A DNA stretch of 64,000 nt from Thalassobacterium sedimentorum (GCF_031127905.1 NZ_JARXIC010000003.1:1-64000); one strand, 5' to 3'. Positions 9,199 to 20,896 are shown, counted from the first letter of the stretch. Notes: generated from the letters alone by a model not told the origin. Made by a program: numbers and translations.

Positions 9199-9655
9199 TA
9201 TCAGTTGCTGCTTTTAGCTCGTTAATTTCCTGAGCCAATTCGGCGAGGTCTCGAAAATCTTTATACACTGAGGCATAGCGTACGTAAGCGATTTGATCCA
9301 GATGCTTCAAGCGTAGCATGATTTGCTCTCCGATCGCGTGCGCAGGAATCTCATGATCGAACTCTTTCTCCAAAGACGCCAACACATCCGCAATCAGCAT
9401 TTCAATCTGCATCACATCGATGGGGCGCTTTTCTACAGCCTTTTTAAGGCCCCCCAGCACCTTGCTACGATCAAAGTCTTCCCGTCGCCCATCGCGCTTA
9501 ACCACTTGCAAATCGGCACGCAGTACTTCCTCGATCGTGGTGAAGCGATAACCACAGTCCAAACACTCACGACGCCGACGGATCGAAGTTTCATTCTTAC
9601 CCGTTCGGGTGTCGAGCACTTTTGTCTCAATGGAGGCGCATTTTGGACAACGCAT
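9191..9655 (-). CDS. nrdR: Transcriptional repressor NrdR
   Basis: A 154-aa NrdR, the zinc-ribbon plus ATP-cone repressor that senses (d)ATP and shuts off ribonucleotide reductase genes. The zinc site is CPKC at residues 3-6 with CLDC near 32-35, followed by the [17 protein letters not shown] signature and an ATP-cone of about 90 residues beginning [16 protein letters not shown]. The length is typical. No nrd structural gene is in the window, so its targets lie elsewhere. Confidence 0.96.
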   Translation of the reverse strand: MRCPKCASIETKVLDTRTGKNETSIRRRRECLDCGYRFTTIEEVLRADLQVVKRDGRREDFDRSKVLGGLKKAVEKRPIDVMQIEMLIADVLASLEKEFDHEIPAHAIGEQIMLRLKHLDQIAYVRYASVYKDFRDLAELAQEINELKAATDNV

Positions 9656-9842
9656 AATTATGAAGATAGACGCAATAAAACGACAGGAGTGGAATCATTC
9701 AAAAGCCAAGCAAAGAAAACTCAAGAATGACGATGAAAGGTTGACTACTAGATATAGTCAACGAGATATGCAATCCCTATATTTAGTGGCAGCACAGCTC
9801 TCAAGAACGAGTCAACTCGTCAGGGACCCAACAGGCAGTCTA

Positions 9843-10406
9843 TTAAAGTTTAAGAAAGTTCTCCAACATCTTCATGCCCTGTTCCGTCGCGAGCGACTCA
9901 GGATGAAATTGCACGCCCCAAATCGGTAGCTCCCGATGCGCCAAACCCATAATCTCGCCCTCTGCGGTCTCTGCGGTCACTTCCAGGCAATCTGGTAGAC
10001 TATCGCGCTCAACCAAGAGTGAATGGTAGCGTGTCGCCTGCATAGGATTCGGCAGGCCTTCAAAAATATCCGTATTGCGGTGGGTCACAGGACTCGTTTT
10101 GCCGTGCATCAGCCGGTCAGCCCGCACCACTTTGCCACCAAAATGCTGCCCGATACTCTGATGCCCCAAACACACACCTAGTAAGGGCTTCTTGCCAGCA
10201 AATGCCTCAATAATGGCCAGACTGACGCCCGCTTCATTGGGCGAGCAGGGCCCAGGCGAAATCATCACACGATCAGGGTCGAGCGCCAGCGCCTCTTCTA
10301 CCGTGATCGCATTATTGCGAAAAATCTGCTGTTCCTGCCCGAGCTGGCCAAAATACTGCACCAGATTATAGGTAAAAGAGTCAAAATTATCAATAACAAG
10401 AAGCAT
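9843..10406 (-). CDS. trpG: Anthranilate/aminodeoxychorismate synthase glutaminase subunit
   Basis: A 187-aa class I glutamine amidotransferase. It begins [20 protein letters not shown], which is the family's N terminus. The longer frame to 10523 adds 39 residues without homology. It has the nucleophile motif [11 protein letters not shown] and the His-Glu pair in [10 protein letters not shown]. It supplies ammonia from glutamine for anthranilate (TrpG) or aminodeoxychorismate (PabA), and many bacteria use one subunit for both. It lies downstream of trpB on the same strand with a 148-base gap. No trpE is adjacent. Confidence 0.92.
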   Translation of the reverse strand: MLLVIDNFDSFTYNLVQYFGQLGQEQQIFRNNAITVEEALALDPDRVMISPGPCSPNEAGVSLAIIEAFAGKKPLLGVCLGHQSIGQHFGGKVVRADRLMHGKTSPVTHRNTDIFEGLPNPMQATRYHSLLVERDSLPDCLEVTAETAEGEIMGLAHRELPIWGVQFHPESLATEQGMKMLENFLKL

Positions 10407-10554
10407 GATGAAAGCAGAAGCCGCTTCTTCGCGAACTGCAAGCTCACAAGCGAGATGAAATCCGAGCGAGCCATCCCCAGATACTAAACATGCATTGCCG
10501 CTAGCCACTCGATAGCGTGGCAACCGCCACTCAACCCGTTGCTACACAAAAAAA

Positions 10555-11781
10555 TCATGAAGCACCCAACACACGCGCAGCCTCCTGCACATCCTTATCA
10601 CCACGACCGCTCAAGTTACCGATAATGATCTGATCTGATGACATTTCGCGGGCGCGCCGCATGGTGTAAGCGATTCCATGCGATGATTCCAGTGCTGGCA
10701 CAATACCTTCGATCGCGCATAGATCTTGAAACGCTTGCAAGGCTTCGGCATCAGTTGCGTAACCGAAATCGATGCGGCCCTTTTCCTTATAATAAGCGTG
10801 TTCAGGACCAACAGCAGCGTAGTCCAAGCCCGCCGAAACCGAGTGCGTCAAGTCGATCTGCCCTTCAGGATCTTGAAGGATCCAAGTCTTTGCCCCTTGC
10901 AAGACTCCCAATTGACCGCCTTCAAAACGAGCGGCGTGATGACCACGCTTAATTTCGCGACCTCCGGCTTCGACTCCAGTTAAGCGCACATTCAGATCCT
11001 GTAGGAAAGCGAAAAAGATACCAATCGCATTAGACCCGCCCCCCACACAAGCTGCCACCTCATCAGGAAGTCGCCCTTCTTTCTCCATAATCTGTCGACG
11101 ACACTCCTCGCCAATGACACGATGAAAGTCACGCACCATCATTGGGAACGGGTGCGAGCCAAGTGCAGAGCCAATAATGTAATGTGTAGTACGCACATTA
11201 GTCACCCAATCGCGCATAGCTTCATTGACTGCTTCTTTCAGCGTTTTTTGCCCAGCAGAGACGCCTCGCACTTCCGCACCACAGAGCCGCATACGATATA
11301 CATTGAGCGCTTGGCGACGCATATCTTCCTCACCCATATAAATCACACACTCAAAGCCCAACTTCGCGCACATCGCTGCCGTGGCGATCCCATGCTGCCC
11401 AGCTCCGGTTTCAGCAATAATACGTGTTTTCCCCATACGTTTCGCCAACAAAGCCTGCCCCAATGCATTATTAATCTTATGCGCTCCAGTGTGTAAGAGA
11501 TCTTCGCGTTTAAGATAAATCTTGGCCCCACCACAGTGCTGCGTCAGACGATCGGCGAAATATAGGTTCGTAGGACGTCCCGCAAACTCCCGCAACTGGA
11601 AGTCGAGCGCTCGCTGAAACTCGGGGTCCTTGCGGGCCGACTCATAAGCCTCGGTCAACTCGAACAATGGCGTCATTAAAGTCTCAGGCACATACATACC
11701 GCCATAAGCGCCGAAATGGCCGCGCGCATCGGGGAGACTAAGTGGATCGACTTCAAGTTCTGACATGGCTGTGTGCATCAT
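10555..11781 (-). CDS. trpB: Tryptophan synthase beta chain
   Basis: A 408-aa TrpB (TrpB1 class), the PLP enzyme that joins indole and serine to make tryptophan. It has the PLP-lysine motif [13 protein letters not shown], the GAGQHG segment, the phosphate-binding GGGSNAIG and the C-terminal LSGRGDKD. The N-terminal [13 protein letters not shown] is typical. Start choice is open: ATG codons at 11781, 11778 and 11766 (MSELEV) are all possible and none has a clear ribosome site. No trpA is adjacent in the window. Confidence 0.95.
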   Translation of the reverse strand: MMHTAMSELEVDPLSLPDARGHFGAYGGMYVPETLMTPLFELTEAYESARKDPEFQRALDFQLREFAGRPTNLYFADRLTQHCGGAKIYLKREDLLHTGAHKINNALGQALLAKRMGKTRIIAETGAGQHGIATAAMCAKLGFECVIYMGEEDMRRQALNVYRMRLCGAEVRGVSAGQKTLKEAVNEAMRDWVTNVRTTHYIIGSALGSHPFPMMVRDFHRVIGEECRRQIMEKEGRLPDEVAACVGGGSNAIGIFFAFLQDLNVRLTGVEAGGREIKRGHHAARFEGGQLGVLQGAKTWILQDPEGQIDLTHSVSAGLDYAAVGPEHAYYKEKGRIDFGYATDAEALQAFQDLCAIEGIVPALESSHGIAYTMRRAREMSSDQIIIGNLSGRGDKDVQEAARVLGAS

Positions 11782-11893
11782 TAAATACGGCTGCGCAGAA
11801 CAGAGTTTGTCAAGCAGTCAAGTGCGAGAAGGCAAGACCAAGCACTCAGATAAATTACCCTCACACAGCTTGAGCCCTGCTCGAAAGGTCATT

Positions 11894-12889
11894 TTAAAGT
11901 TTCTTAAACTGTCCCTTATAGCGCCGGGTAAGTTTCTGCATCCAGTCCACAGCCTCAGGCTCAACTTGAAACCCAATAAAATGTAAACGTGGCTGTATCC
12001 CATACTCGCGTGTCAACTCACGCAAGCTGCGCTCAAGTTCCTCCCAAGGCACATCGCCCTGCCGCGGTATATTACGCTGAAAATCGCCATCCGAAATAAG
12101 AAATATGACATCCGGCTCCATCTGAAAAGCCACCGTCAAAGCCCCCTGTATCCCGTCTGCAGCGTGAGGCAATTGAGTGGACAGCGACTGACTACGTACT
12201 TTTTCAGTCATCCACACCTTAGCTGCTCGCTTATTACGCGCCCCGCCGGCGATCATATAATCTCGAAATGAGCCTATACTTCTGGAAAAAGGCACCAGGG
12301 CAAATTGAGTATTGGCATTCAAACCATCGATCAGCACCTCCAATTCTCGAATAAAGCGTGTGGTGCTTACCCCCGCCTTGCTAGCCTTATTCCAAACACT
12401 GGCGCTATTATCGAATAGAATCAGGATGCGCTCCCCAGTGTCCTCAATTCCAAAAAGCGACGCGGATGAGCTCCCGGTCTGCAGCCCCTGCAAGGCCCCC
12501 AACACCCCGGACTGCCCCAGCAAGGAGTCGGACTGCAACGCCGCTGGATTGCGCTCAATGGGATTAAAATCGCTCTTGGGCAACTGCGGAAGTGATGGCA
12601 TTGCATCTGGCAATAATGCCTGCGCACGAATACGCTCAAGTTGCATCGCAGAACTGGCGGCATTTTGAAATTCGGCCAGCGCCACCTTGTGCTCCAGCTC
12701 CTTTTGCGGCAGATATATTTTCTTTCGTGCCACAAACTCAGGGTCGGATTTAAACTCTGGTACCAAGACCACCACAAAGACTGCCAAAAAAAGTAGAGCG
12801 ACCTGAATCAACAGTGCCAAAGCCAGCGGCCCGAGCTTCGAACGTCTCGGTGCAGATTCGAGTGGACTATGTGCAGGAGCCATAGGCAT
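11894..12889 (-). CDS. Membrane-anchored VWA-domain protein
   Basis: A 331-aa protein starting at the ATG at 12889. The longer frame to 13081 runs into the divergent gene. One N-terminal membrane span (residues about 22-46, LGPLALALLIQVALLFLAVFVVVLV) anchors it, with the C-terminal two thirds probably periplasmic. A von Willebrand A domain starts at about residue 150 with ILILFDNSASVW, giving an intact MIDAS DxSxS, and continues with VIFLISDGDFQ. VWA domains bind divalent metal and mediate protein contacts. The partner is unknown. It is transcribed divergently from the membrane protein at 12980 with 90 bases between starts. Confidence 0.82.
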   Translation of the reverse strand: MPMAPAHSPLESAPRRSKLGPLALALLIQVALLFLAVFVVVLVPEFKSDPEFVARKKIYLPQKELEHKVALAEFQNAASSAMQLERIRAQALLPDAMPSLPQLPKSDFNPIERNPAALQSDSLLGQSGVLGALQGLQTGSSSASLFGIEDTGERILILFDNSASVWNKASKAGVSTTRFIRELEVLIDGLNANTQFALVPFSRSIGSFRDYMIAGGARNKRAAKVWMTEKVRSQSLSTQLPHAADGIQGALTVAFQMEPDVIFLISDGDFQRNIPRQGDVPWEELERSLRELTREYGIQPRLHFIGFQVEPEAVDWMQKLTRRYKGQFKKL

Positions 12890-12979
12890 ATGGCCGTCAT
12901 ATATACAATGCGCGTAGCGTATTGCAAATATGGAATCAATGACTCTCACTGCCTCTGTCGTTTTGACCTCTCTCGTACA

Positions 12980-13765
12980 ATGCAACCACCTCCCAAAATA
13001 TGGCAATGGCCCAATGTGCTGGCATTTGACGCCGCACTCATTGCCGCGCTCTGGCTGATGACTCTGGAGCGCATGCATCATCTGGAACTAGGCTGGAAGG
13101 TGCATACCGTACTGGCACTGTCGGTCTGGCTCACTTATTTGGCCGACCGACTCTGCGATGTCAAATCCCGCAATACGGCCAACTTACTCTCTGTGCGGCA
13201 TCGTTTCTCAAAATATTATACGCCGCAACTTTGGCGCCTGTGGTTTATCGTGCTCATCATCAACCTGGCAATGGCCACACAACTAACCTGGACTCAGCAA
13301 AAACACGGTGCGCAACTACTGGCCGTGTGCCTGGTATACACCCTTCTAAATCAAAAGTTATCACGCCGCTTTTTTCCAAAAGAAAGCTGCGTCGCGCTCA
13401 TCTACGCAGGTGGAGTCGCGGTCTTCTTACCTCAAGCGATCCCTTGGGGATTCTTTGAAGCGTTCGCATTTTTATGTCTTCTGAATTGCCTCATGATCGG
13501 AGCCAAAGAAAGACAAATCGACTCAAAGATGCAGGTGCACTCTCTGGCCACTGTAGTCACCGAACGTTACCTAACACCACTGGCTTTATGTGCAGCCGGT
13601 TTATCACTCTGGAGCGAAATTGATCTGGCATACGAATTAGCCTTTAGCTTCATACTAATCGCGCTAATCCACGGCCTGCGTCAAAGGATCTCCATCGAAG
13701 GGTTTCGCGTATTATTAGACGCCTCCCTACTGATTGCACCCGCACTCTCATTGGGAATTCGATAA
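12980..13765 (+). CDS. Polytopic membrane protein, UbiA-prenyltransferase-like
   Basis: A 261-aa protein with about eight hydrophobic segments. The stretch LTYLADRLCDVKSRN...RHRF near residues 45-70 resembles the Asp-rich motif region of UbiA-type prenyltransferases, but only in part, so the assignment is tentative. I use the ATG at 12980 (MQPPPKIWQWPNVLAFD). The longer frame overlaps the divergent VWA gene. Function and substrate are not known. Confidence 0.6.
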   Translation: MQPPPKIWQWPNVLAFDAALIAALWLMTLERMHHLELGWKVHTVLALSVWLTYLADRLCDVKSRNTANLLSVRHRFSKYYTPQLWRLWFIVLIINLAMATQLTWTQQKHGAQLLAVCLVYTLLNQKLSRRFFPKESCVALIYAGGVAVFLPQAIPWGFFEAFAFLCLLNCLMIGAKERQIDSKMQVHSLATVVTERYLTPLALCAAGLSLWSEIDLAYELAFSFILIALIHGLRQRISIEGFRVLLDASLLIAPALSLGIR

Positions 13766-13786
13766 GTGTGCAGCTCTGCTGCGGAA

Positions 13787-14488
13787 TCACTTGAGGCTGG
13801 GTGTGTTCGTTAAATATCGCTCATGGCGCGCCAATTGCTCATCCAATGAACTCGCCACTACCACCGATGTGGCAAAAAACATGATAATGGCATTGCTCAA
13901 GGCATCGCTGGTAGCGGAAGATTGTATTCGCTTGGAAAAATCCTGATTTAAACCCTCCAGTACCCCGTAAAGCTCCTTGAGATGCTTCAGCTCCCAATCC
14001 GCCTCCTCACCTTTGAGTTGCTTAAAATACTGCTGAATTAAATAAGAGCCCACTGTTCGGTGCAAGGTCTCGCGGGTGCTACAAAAAGGAATATGAAAAC
14101 TAGCCATCGCTCCCAATTCCTTCAAAACGGGACAGCCACTAGTGGCCATCATTAATCCCATTAACGAATTAATTCCCACCTGTAAGTCGCACTCTTCGAA
14201 ATAACAACGCTCTGCGGTGGTGACTGTCACTTTTACTTGCTCTGTGGATTGATTATCCGCAAAGGCCTCGATCACCTCGTTAATCCGAGTCGCTGCCGGA
14301 CAATAAGCGCAATCGCTTTCCTTCAGCGGACAACATTCACACTGACGATGACTTAATCGTGCCCACTCAGGATGCGCATCGTCATTAACCTGCCCAGGGC
14401 TGGTCGCGACATCAAATTCAATTTTACGGTCCTCAAGTTCAAAGTGATAGACAACATTTTCGGAATCCATGGCGACAACTGTGAACAC
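13787..14488 (-). CDS. Cysteine-rich conserved protein of unknown function
   Basis: A 233-aa soluble protein. After a beta-rich start (VVYHFELEDRKIEFDV) comes a cysteine cluster QCECCPLKESDCAYCP (residues about 49-65), which looks like a metal or Fe-S binding site. A second pair of cysteines (RCYFEECDL) is near residue 95, and a GCPVL motif follows. The C-terminal half is helical. The fold is unfamiliar and no enzyme signature is visible. A start at Met7 is equally possible. It stands convergent to the UbiA-like gene. Confidence 0.7.
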   Translation of the reverse strand: MFTVVAMDSENVVYHFELEDRKIEFDVATSPGQVNDDAHPEWARLSHRQCECCPLKESDCAYCPAATRINEVIEAFADNQSTEQVKVTVTTAERCYFEECDLQVGINSLMGLMMATSGCPVLKELGAMASFHIPFCSTRETLHRTVGSYLIQQYFKQLKGEEADWELKHLKELYGVLEGLNQDFSKRIQSSATSDALSNAIIMFFATSVVVASSLDEQLARHERYLTNTPSLK

Positions 14489-14596
14489 AGAGTGAGAGAG
14501 GTCGACTCCGAATCACATTATATATGTATTAACAAAAAAACTGTATACGCATATCGAACATGCAATGTTTATGCCAATAACCACGTAGCCGCACAT

Positions 14597-15814
14597 TTAG
14601 CGGCCGCGGCGAATTTCAGATCCCTTAAATTGCACCCGCACACGATAAATTAATTTAATACGCGTCTTGATTTTAAAAGTCTTGGGGTCGATCGAATCAG
14701 GCACCTCTTCGCGATGAACATCGACAATCGCGTGATAACCTCGCTCCGAGAAAATATCTATCAGCATAGCCAGCGCATCGGGATCATGCAGCACCTGATC
14801 CTCAGTATTCACGACTGCAGTGCCTGAAATCGCATGACGTTCAATGATCGGAATAAAATCCCGTTTAATCAGCTCGACGACTTGATTGAACAGTGCCTCC
14901 TGCCGCTCCACATACGCATCCAAACGATCCACCAAGTCCTGCCGGGCATGCTTGGAAATCGACATCGCGACCGGAATATTCGAAATGCGGTCGTAGGTGG
15001 CCTCATCCAATTCCAGCGAGCCCTGATAGCGCAGCTCGTCATCGATGCGCTGACGCACCACTTCCAGTGATCCATGTGCATTGATAAAGTGATAGAAGAA
15101 AATCTCACGCAGATCCTTCAAAGCACCATAAGTTTTCTCTTTAAACGTACGATATCGATTCAGTGCAGCCTCCGGATCGAGATCAGTTGGTCGCAGCTCT
15201 TCCAGCTCGCCGACGCCAGATTCAATCACCTCTTCGTTATGCGCCTGCGCCTCCATACCACGGTTGAGCTGGCGCTTCACACTCTCTTTCTCATCAATGA
15301 ACAAGACCACGATGTGAAAATGCGGCTTCTTAAACTGCTCGGAATACAAGGTCTCCTTAAATTTATTGCGCAGATCAATCAGCTTCTGATACAGCAACTT
15401 CACGCACTCGACCTGCACCTTGGTGCGTGGAAAACCATCCACCACCGCGCCAGTCTTATATACCGGATCAAGCAACTTACGCAGCATGATTTCAATCACA
15501 TCGCGGTCCCCAACCAGCATCCCCGCATCCTTCATCTTTTGCGCTTCAGGACTTTTCAATAAGCTACTCACTACCAAGGGCGGTGCCGTCAAATCGCGGT
15601 ACTGCATGATGAAATCTGTATTGGTCCCCTTACCAGCACCTGGCGCACCATTGAGCCAGAATATCTCCTTTGGGAAACACAGGTTCTCCTCACCCAGCTC
15701 GTCCTCAAGACTTGCCCAAACGGAATTAAAAATAATCTGCGCGTCTTTGACCTCAAGGTCTTGAACTTTGCTTTCAGTGGATTTGCTTTCGGCGTGGGCC
15801 ATATCGGAAGCCAT
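14597..15814 (-). CDS. Adenylate-kinase-like nucleotide kinase with C-terminal extension
   Basis: A 405-aa protein. Residues about 45-260 form an adenylate/nucleoside monophosphate kinase domain with Walker [10 protein letters not shown] and the NMP-site motif VVDGFPRT. The LID region is present but unusual. About 140 extra C-terminal residues (helical, then a beta-rich end) are not part of normal Adk. The start is set at [10 protein letters not shown] (ATG at 15814). It lies 59 bases downstream of lpxK and is probably in its operon. It is unlikely to be the housekeeping adenylate kinase because of its size. Substrate unknown. Confidence 0.78.
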   Translation of the reverse strand: MASDMAHAESKSTESKVQDLEVKDAQIIFNSVWASLEDELGEENLCFPKEIFWLNGAPGAGKGTNTDFIMQYRDLTAPPLVVSSLLKSPEAQKMKDAGMLVGDRDVIEIMLRKLLDPVYKTGAVVDGFPRTKVQVECVKLLYQKLIDLRNKFKETLYSEQFKKPHFHIVVLFIDEKESVKRQLNRGMEAQAHNEEVIESGVGELEELRPTDLDPEAALNRYRTFKEKTYGALKDLREIFFYHFINAHGSLEVVRQRIDDELRYQGSLELDEATYDRISNIPVAMSISKHARQDLVDRLDAYVERQEALFNQVVELIKRDFIPIIERHAISGTAVVNTEDQVLHDPDALAMLIDIFSERGYHAIVDVHREEVPDSIDPKTFKIKTRIKLIYRVRVQFKGSEIRRGR

Positions 15815-15873
15815 ATGAATATTAGTCAGAAGTAGTGGAAAAACTTTAGGAGTGTCGAAATCTCTAGAGGAGA

Positions 15874-17118
15874 TCAAGCCCCATTCGGTGATTCTGGCCA
15901 TGGAGCACGTGTAATGGAAGGCTCTTGCGTGCGTGGACGGCAAATGCGCTCGGTCGCCCCCTCAAAATCCTCCTCTCCGGAAAGAATATCAATTTCAAGA
16001 CGTAAATAATACACAGGCACCGGTGGCCTAATGTCATCAAACAGGCGAACTGCATCCTTCTCAGTAGTCACAATCATGTCCAAATCTGCCTGACCGGCTT
16101 TACGATATAAGCGCTCAATTTCATAGCGTGTGAAACGATGATGATCCAAAAAGCGTTGATTGTATCGAATCTCAGCACCAAAGGCCCGCAGCATACTTTC
16201 AAAGCTCTCCGGCGAGGCAATACCACTAAAGGCTCCAATCTTCGCCCCCTGCAAGGTCTCCAACGGCAGACGCGCCCCCCCATCCACCGCCTGCAAATAT
16301 TGCGGTTTATGTGCGCACTCAATAATTTCAGCCTTCGGATTATGTTCACGAATCAGCTCCAGTAGAGCCTCATCGCGCGTGCCATCCGATTTGGTCAAAA
16401 AAATATAACTGGCGCGCGACAAGTGCTTAATCGGCTCACGCAAGATACCCCGCGGCAGCAAGTGCTGGTTACCAAACGGATTAGTTTTATCCACCAGCAG
16501 GAGATTAAGTCGGCCTTTTAAGGGCAAATATTGAAAACCATCATCCAAAATAAGTGTATCACATCCGAAACGACGAATCGCAAACGAGCCCGCCTTGACT
16601 CGATTCTTATCACAGAGCACTACCACGCCCGGCAAATTCTTGGCTAGCATATACGGCTCATCTCCCGCCACCTCGGAATCTAGCAATACCGTTTCTCCGT
16701 CACTCACGATTTTAGGCGGTGCTTCTTCCCCATGCGACAACTTACGCCATAGTTTTTTGGGCAACGGTTCCTTCTTACTCTTATAACCACGACTAAGGAT
16801 GGCCACTTTACGACCTCGCTCAGTTAAGGTACGCGCAATTTTTTCGACAACCGGCGTTTTGCCAGTACCACCCACAGTAAGGTTCCCCACGACCACGACC
16901 ATGCAGCCAAGCGGTTTATTCCGTAAAATGCGATGCTCGTAGAGATACCAGCGCAATTGCACCATGCCACTAAACAAATAGGAGAGGCAGTGGAGGAAGG
17001 TCGCCATGACCTCAGCCCCCCGTCCATGCCGGCGATCATAGATCACATCGGCTGTAAACTGGGCAAAATCATCCGCTGCTCGAGCGAGCTTATAACGGAT
17101 TCTACGGAGTGAAGGCAT
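15874..17118 (-). CDS. lpxK: Tetraacyldisaccharide 4'-kinase LpxK
   Basis: A 414-aa LpxK, the inner-membrane kinase that adds the 4'-phosphate to the lipid A precursor. The N-terminal hydrophobic stretch, the Walker [16 protein letters not shown] (residues about 78-92), the LSRGYKS block, the DEPYMLA and DDGFQY motifs and HHRFTRYE near the C terminus are all present. The start [17 protein letters not shown] (ATG 17118) is preferred. The extra frame up to 17244 has no homologous character. The gene implies a lipopolysaccharide outer membrane. Confidence 0.95.
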   Translation of the reverse strand: MPSLRRIRYKLARAADDFAQFTADVIYDRRHGRGAEVMATFLHCLSYLFSGMVQLRWYLYEHRILRNKPLGCMVVVVGNLTVGGTGKTPVVEKIARTLTERGRKVAILSRGYKSKKEPLPKKLWRKLSHGEEAPPKIVSDGETVLLDSEVAGDEPYMLAKNLPGVVVLCDKNRVKAGSFAIRRFGCDTLILDDGFQYLPLKGRLNLLLVDKTNPFGNQHLLPRGILREPIKHLSRASYIFLTKSDGTRDEALLELIREHNPKAEIIECAHKPQYLQAVDGGARLPLETLQGAKIGAFSGIASPESFESMLRAFGAEIRYNQRFLDHHRFTRYEIERLYRKAGQADLDMIVTTEKDAVRLFDDIRPPVPVYYLRLEIDILSGEEDFEGATERICRPRTQEPSITRAPWPESPNGA

Positions 17119-17258
17119 AGGGCAAAAAAGTCGATTGTTAGTGAAAAGGCGAATCTCAAAAACCAGAAAGAAGGTTGACGCCAGATTTAATCGCCGCTTT
17201 CTCTCGAAAAAACAGCAAGCCTCCGTGATCTGCGGAGGCTTCAACGCATCTATAGTTT

Positions 17259-19802
17259 ATGAAATATTTAATCATCGCCGAGAAACCTTCAGTCGCCACC
17301 GACCTATCTAAAGCCCTCAGCAAAGAACTTGGTAAATTTACCAAGAAGGGCAAATCGCGTGATGCAACTTATTTCGAAAGCGATCAAGCTGCCATCACTT
17401 CTGCGGTGGGGCACCTGGTCGAGCTCAAAATGCCAACCGGGCCCAATGGCAAAAACCTACCGTGGAAGTTCGACGTCCTCCCAGCCATCCCTGCAAAATT
17501 TGAACTGCAACCCATCGAACAAAGCGCTGGCCGCCTGAAGCATGTGCTGAGCCTAGCCAAGAAAAAAGAGTTCGACGTCATCGTCAACGCATGTGACGCC
17601 GGCCGCGAAGGTGAACTCATCTTCCAATACATAATGGACATCGGCAATATTAAGAAGCCAGTCAAGCGCCTCTGGATGCAGTCGATGACCACAGGAGCGA
17701 TCCAAGAAGCTTGGGCACAACTCCGCGATGGCGAACAAATGTCCAACCTGGCTGACGCCGCCAAATGCCGCTCTGAGTCAGATTGGCTGGTGGGGCTAAA
17801 TTCAACCCGTGCCCTGACCTGCTTCCGTTCCCGCCACGGGGGCTTCAACATCACCGCCGCCGGACGCGTGCAGACCCCGACCCTCGCCATCCTGGCCAAG
17901 CGTGAACGCGAAATTCAAGCCTTTATCCCAGAAGATTATTGGGAGGTCCACGCGGACTTCGCAGTCGCAAATGGCAACTACCCGGGCAAGTGGGTGGATC
18001 TGAACTGGAAAAAAAATCCGGAACAGCCCCACGGCCGCGCCGAACGTATCTGGGACAAAGAAACTGCCAGCACCATCCGCGAACGCTGCGTCGGCAAGCC
18101 AGGTATCGTCACCGAAGAAAAAAAGCCCACTAAACAGATCGCACCACAACTCTACGATCTCACCACGCTGCAACGCGAAGCCCCCTTTACTGCAAAAAAC
18201 ACCCTGGGGCTCGCTCAAGCACTCTACGAGCGCCACAAGATGCTCACTTATCCACGAACCGACTCACGCTACCTGCCGGAAGATTATATCAGTAAAGTCC
18301 ACGAGACGATGCGTGAACTCGCCAGCTCCAATCATTCGGTCGCAGAATGGGCCGCGAATGCCATCGAAGAAGATCGAGTCAACTTCAATAAGCGTATTTT
18401 TAACAACGCCAAGGTATCCGATCACTTTGCAATCATCCCGACCGGTCGTGTCGTCAAACTCAACGAACAAGAGTCCAAACTCTATGACATGGTCGTCAAG
18501 CGCTTCATCGCGGTCTTCTTCCCACATGCCGAATTCGAAGTCACCAAACGCCTAACTACCATCGACCATGGCACCGATAAAGATACCTTTTTGACCAATG
18601 GCAAAACATTGACCAAGCCAGGTTGGCTCGCAGTTTACGGTCGCGTCGCCGGAGTCGCCACCACTAAAGACGAATTGGTCGCGGTCAACGATGGCGAAAG
18701 CGCTCAAACCGACTCCATCGAAGTCGAAGACAAAGCCACCAACCCACCTGCCCGCTACACTGAATCCACCCTGCTGGCAGCAATGGAAGGGGCCGGAAAA
18801 CTTATCGACGACGACGAACTACGCGAGGCCATGGCCGAACGTGGCCTCGGCACTCCCGCGACACGTGCGGCCACCATCGAGGGGCTCCTACGCCAGAAAT
18901 ATATCGCCCGCGAAGGTCGCGACTTAAACGTCTCCGGCAAAGGTCTGCGCCTGATCGAACTCTGCGAGGAAATGGATATTAAAGCCCTCAGCTCGCCTTC
19001 CATGACGGGCGACTGGGAAGCCAAACTCAACAAGATGGAGAAGGGCGAAATTAAGCGCGACGCCTTCATGCAAGAGATCAACACCTTCACCGCCGATGTG
19101 GTCGAAAAGGCACGCTCGCATATGGAGACACTGGTCAACCGTGTCTTCCCCGATCTAGAATGCCCATGCCCCGCCTGCGGCGCTCCACGACTCAAGCAAA
19201 CTGACGCCACCTACGAGTGTCGTGAGCAAGAATGCGACTTTCGTATCTCTAAACACATCGCAGGACGCCGATTAAGCGAAGACGAAGCCAAAGAACTCTT
19301 CACCACCAAAGCCTTGCCAGAAATTGACGGCTTTGTATCCCGCTTTAACAAACCCTTTAGCGCCGCCCTGAAACTTGCGCAAACCGTGTCTAAAACCGGA
19401 AAACTGGGAAAATGGAAAACTGAATTTGTCTTCGAAGACGAAGAGGCCCTTTCAGCTGAAGAACTCAAAGATGACCAAATCATCCAGACCTTCATAATGA
19501 AGAATGGCACCGAAGCCAAACTCTACGCGACGGATAAAGCCTACCATCTACCAGAGCTGAAGACCAAAGACTCCCCAGATGGATTCCGCCTCGGAAAAGT
19601 CATCTTACAGAAGGAGCTGCAGCCTGCAGACGTGGAAAAACTCTTTACAGAGGGCAAGACGCCATTACTCGACGGCTTTATATCCAAGCGTACCAAACGC
19701 CCCTTTAAAGCGCACCTAACGCTTGATTTTGACAGCGGCAAAATTGGTTTTGAGTTTGCTCCCCGCGCAGCGAAAAAAGCGGCAAAAAAAGCGGCCAACT
19801 AG
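17259..19802 (+). CDS. topB: DNA topoisomerase III (type IA)
   Basis: An 847-aa type IA topoisomerase of the TopB branch. It begins [16 protein letters not shown] (TOPRIM), has the acidic [12 protein letters not shown] motif, [11 protein letters not shown], and the catalytic tyrosine in [13 protein letters not shown] (Tyr331). A zinc-ribbon-like segment (CPCPACGAP...CREQECDF) sits near residue 635 and is followed by three C-terminal repeats beginning [16 protein letters not shown], which are DNA-binding modules of topo III. It relaxes and decatenates DNA through single-strand passage. The tail is Lys/Ala rich. Divergent from lpxK. Confidence 0.95.
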   Translation: MKYLIIAEKPSVATDLSKALSKELGKFTKKGKSRDATYFESDQAAITSAVGHLVELKMPTGPNGKNLPWKFDVLPAIPAKFELQPIEQSAGRLKHVLSLAKKKEFDVIVNACDAGREGELIFQYIMDIGNIKKPVKRLWMQSMTTGAIQEAWAQLRDGEQMSNLADAAKCRSESDWLVGLNSTRALTCFRSRHGGFNITAAGRVQTPTLAILAKREREIQAFIPEDYWEVHADFAVANGNYPGKWVDLNWKKNPEQPHGRAERIWDKETASTIRERCVGKPGIVTEEKKPTKQIAPQLYDLTTLQREAPFTAKNTLGLAQALYERHKMLTYPRTDSRYLPEDYISKVHETMRELASSNHSVAEWAANAIEEDRVNFNKRIFNNAKVSDHFAIIPTGRVVKLNEQESKLYDMVVKRFIAVFFPHAEFEVTKRLTTIDHGTDKDTFLTNGKTLTKPGWLAVYGRVAGVATTKDELVAVNDGESAQTDSIEVEDKATNPPARYTESTLLAAMEGAGKLIDDDELREAMAERGLGTPATRAATIEGLLRQKYIAREGRDLNVSGKGLRLIELCEEMDIKALSSPSMTGDWEAKLNKMEKGEIKRDAFMQEINTFTADVVEKARSHMETLVNRVFPDLECPCPACGAPRLKQTDATYECREQECDFRISKHIAGRRLSEDEAKELFTTKALPEIDGFVSRFNKPFSAALKLAQTVSKTGKLGKWKTEFVFEDEEALSAEELKDDQIIQTFIMKNGTEAKLYATDKAYHLPELKTKDSPDGFRLGKVILQKELQPADVEKLFTEGKTPLLDGFISKRTKRPFKAHLTLDFDSGKIGFEFAPRAAKKAAKKAAN

Positions 19803-19822
19803 CGGAACACTACAATCACTGG

Positions 19823-19855
19823 ATGTGCCCGCCTCGTAGATGTAAGCGGGCACAT
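19823..19855. terminator. Hairpin between convergent topB and M23 peptidase genes
   Basis: Perfect 10-bp arms ATGTGCCCGC and GCGGGCACAT flank a 13-base loop between the two converging stop codons. There is no clear T tract, so it may be a bidirectional, weak or processed terminator. Confidence 0.6.
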
Positions 19856-19859
19856 CACA

Positions 19860-20864
19860 CTACTTAAATCCAAAGAGCTTTTTAATCGTAATGATCGTGC
19901 CGGAAGCAATTGTCGGCGTCGGCCCGGCAAGGTCCAACACACGACGGCAACTCTGAGCCTCGAGTAAGGTCGGATTGTAAGCGATCACCTTCACATCCCC
20001 CGCCTGACCTTTCAATTGATCCTCCGCAAACCGAGGGGTCCACTCCTTGGGCACCCCATATTGAGTGAATGCAATATCCCAAGCCACCACCGCCCGACCA
20101 ACAAAGGGCTTCGTAACCAACGAAGGATAGTCCTCCACAAAACCAGGAACCTTGTCACTATATACCCGAATCCGGGCAAAGGCAGGTAAACGGTGCAAAT
20201 GCTCATATAGGTTCTTGACCTCCCCATGACGGATCGACCGATAAAACGCAAGCGGATCGATACTCACCAGGTTCATACCATTCCAGCTACCATGCTGATT
20301 CTTACTGCCAAATTTCTGACGATCATACCATGCCTGAAAATCGCGGGTTAATCGAAAGCCAATTTCAAAATGCACATGTGCACGACTACGCGGAATCGTG
20401 TAAGTCGCCGAACGTCCCATAATCCCCAAAACTGTTCCCGCCTCGACCCGTGCTCCCGGAACAATGCCATCCGACACACTTGCCAGATGCGCATAAAGTG
20501 TATGATAGCTAGGTACTTCCCGATCATGCTCGACCACCACGTAGCGCCCATAACTGCTATGCCCCGCGACACGGCTAGTGTGCACCACCTTACCAGGCAA
20601 CACGGCATAAACTGGATCGAGCGCTTCACCACGCCGATCACGCTCCACTGGAAACAAATCAAGTCCCTCGTGAAAACGACTACCACTATTGCGCACACAA
20701 CCGAACAATCCCGACTCCGCCACCCCCGATACAGTGGGCTGAATGAAGCTCTCGATAGACTCTCCATTCTGAAAGGCTGGATTGGGGGTCGGCCAGATCA
20801 AATTTGCATTGGCAAAAAGCGGCACAAGCAAAGCTAGCAGCAGAAAAAACTGTTGTATCTTCAT
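19860..20864 (-). CDS. Secreted M23-family metallopeptidase
   Basis: A 334-aa protein with a signal peptide (MKIQQFFLLLALLVPLFANA). The M23/LytM zinc-peptidase core is present: HEGLD with the metal His and Asp, a GRYVVVEHD strand, HTLYAHL, and the second zinc/catalytic motif HVHFE. M23 enzymes cut peptidoglycan cross-bridges in the periplasm or act as their activators. All expected metal ligands are visible, so it is probably active. About 130 residues follow the catalytic core and end in FKVIAYNPT..EAQSCRRVLD-type sequence of unknown role. ATG 20864 is preferred over 20876. Confidence 0.85.
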   Translation of the reverse strand: MKIQQFFLLLALLVPLFANANLIWPTPNPAFQNGESIESFIQPTVSGVAESGLFGCVRNSGSRFHEGLDLFPVERDRRGEALDPVYAVLPGKVVHTSRVAGHSSYGRYVVVEHDREVPSYHTLYAHLASVSDGIVPGARVEAGTVLGIMGRSATYTIPRSRAHVHFEIGFRLTRDFQAWYDRQKFGSKNQHGSWNGMNLVSIDPLAFYRSIRHGEVKNLYEHLHRLPAFARIRVYSDKVPGFVEDYPSLVTKPFVGRAVVAWDIAFTQYGVPKEWTPRFAEDQLKGQAGDVKVIAYNPTLLEAQSCRRVLDLAGPTPTIASGTIITIKKLFGFK

Positions 20865-20896
20865 AGCATGAAGCACTCAAAAGCGCTAAAGTATTC

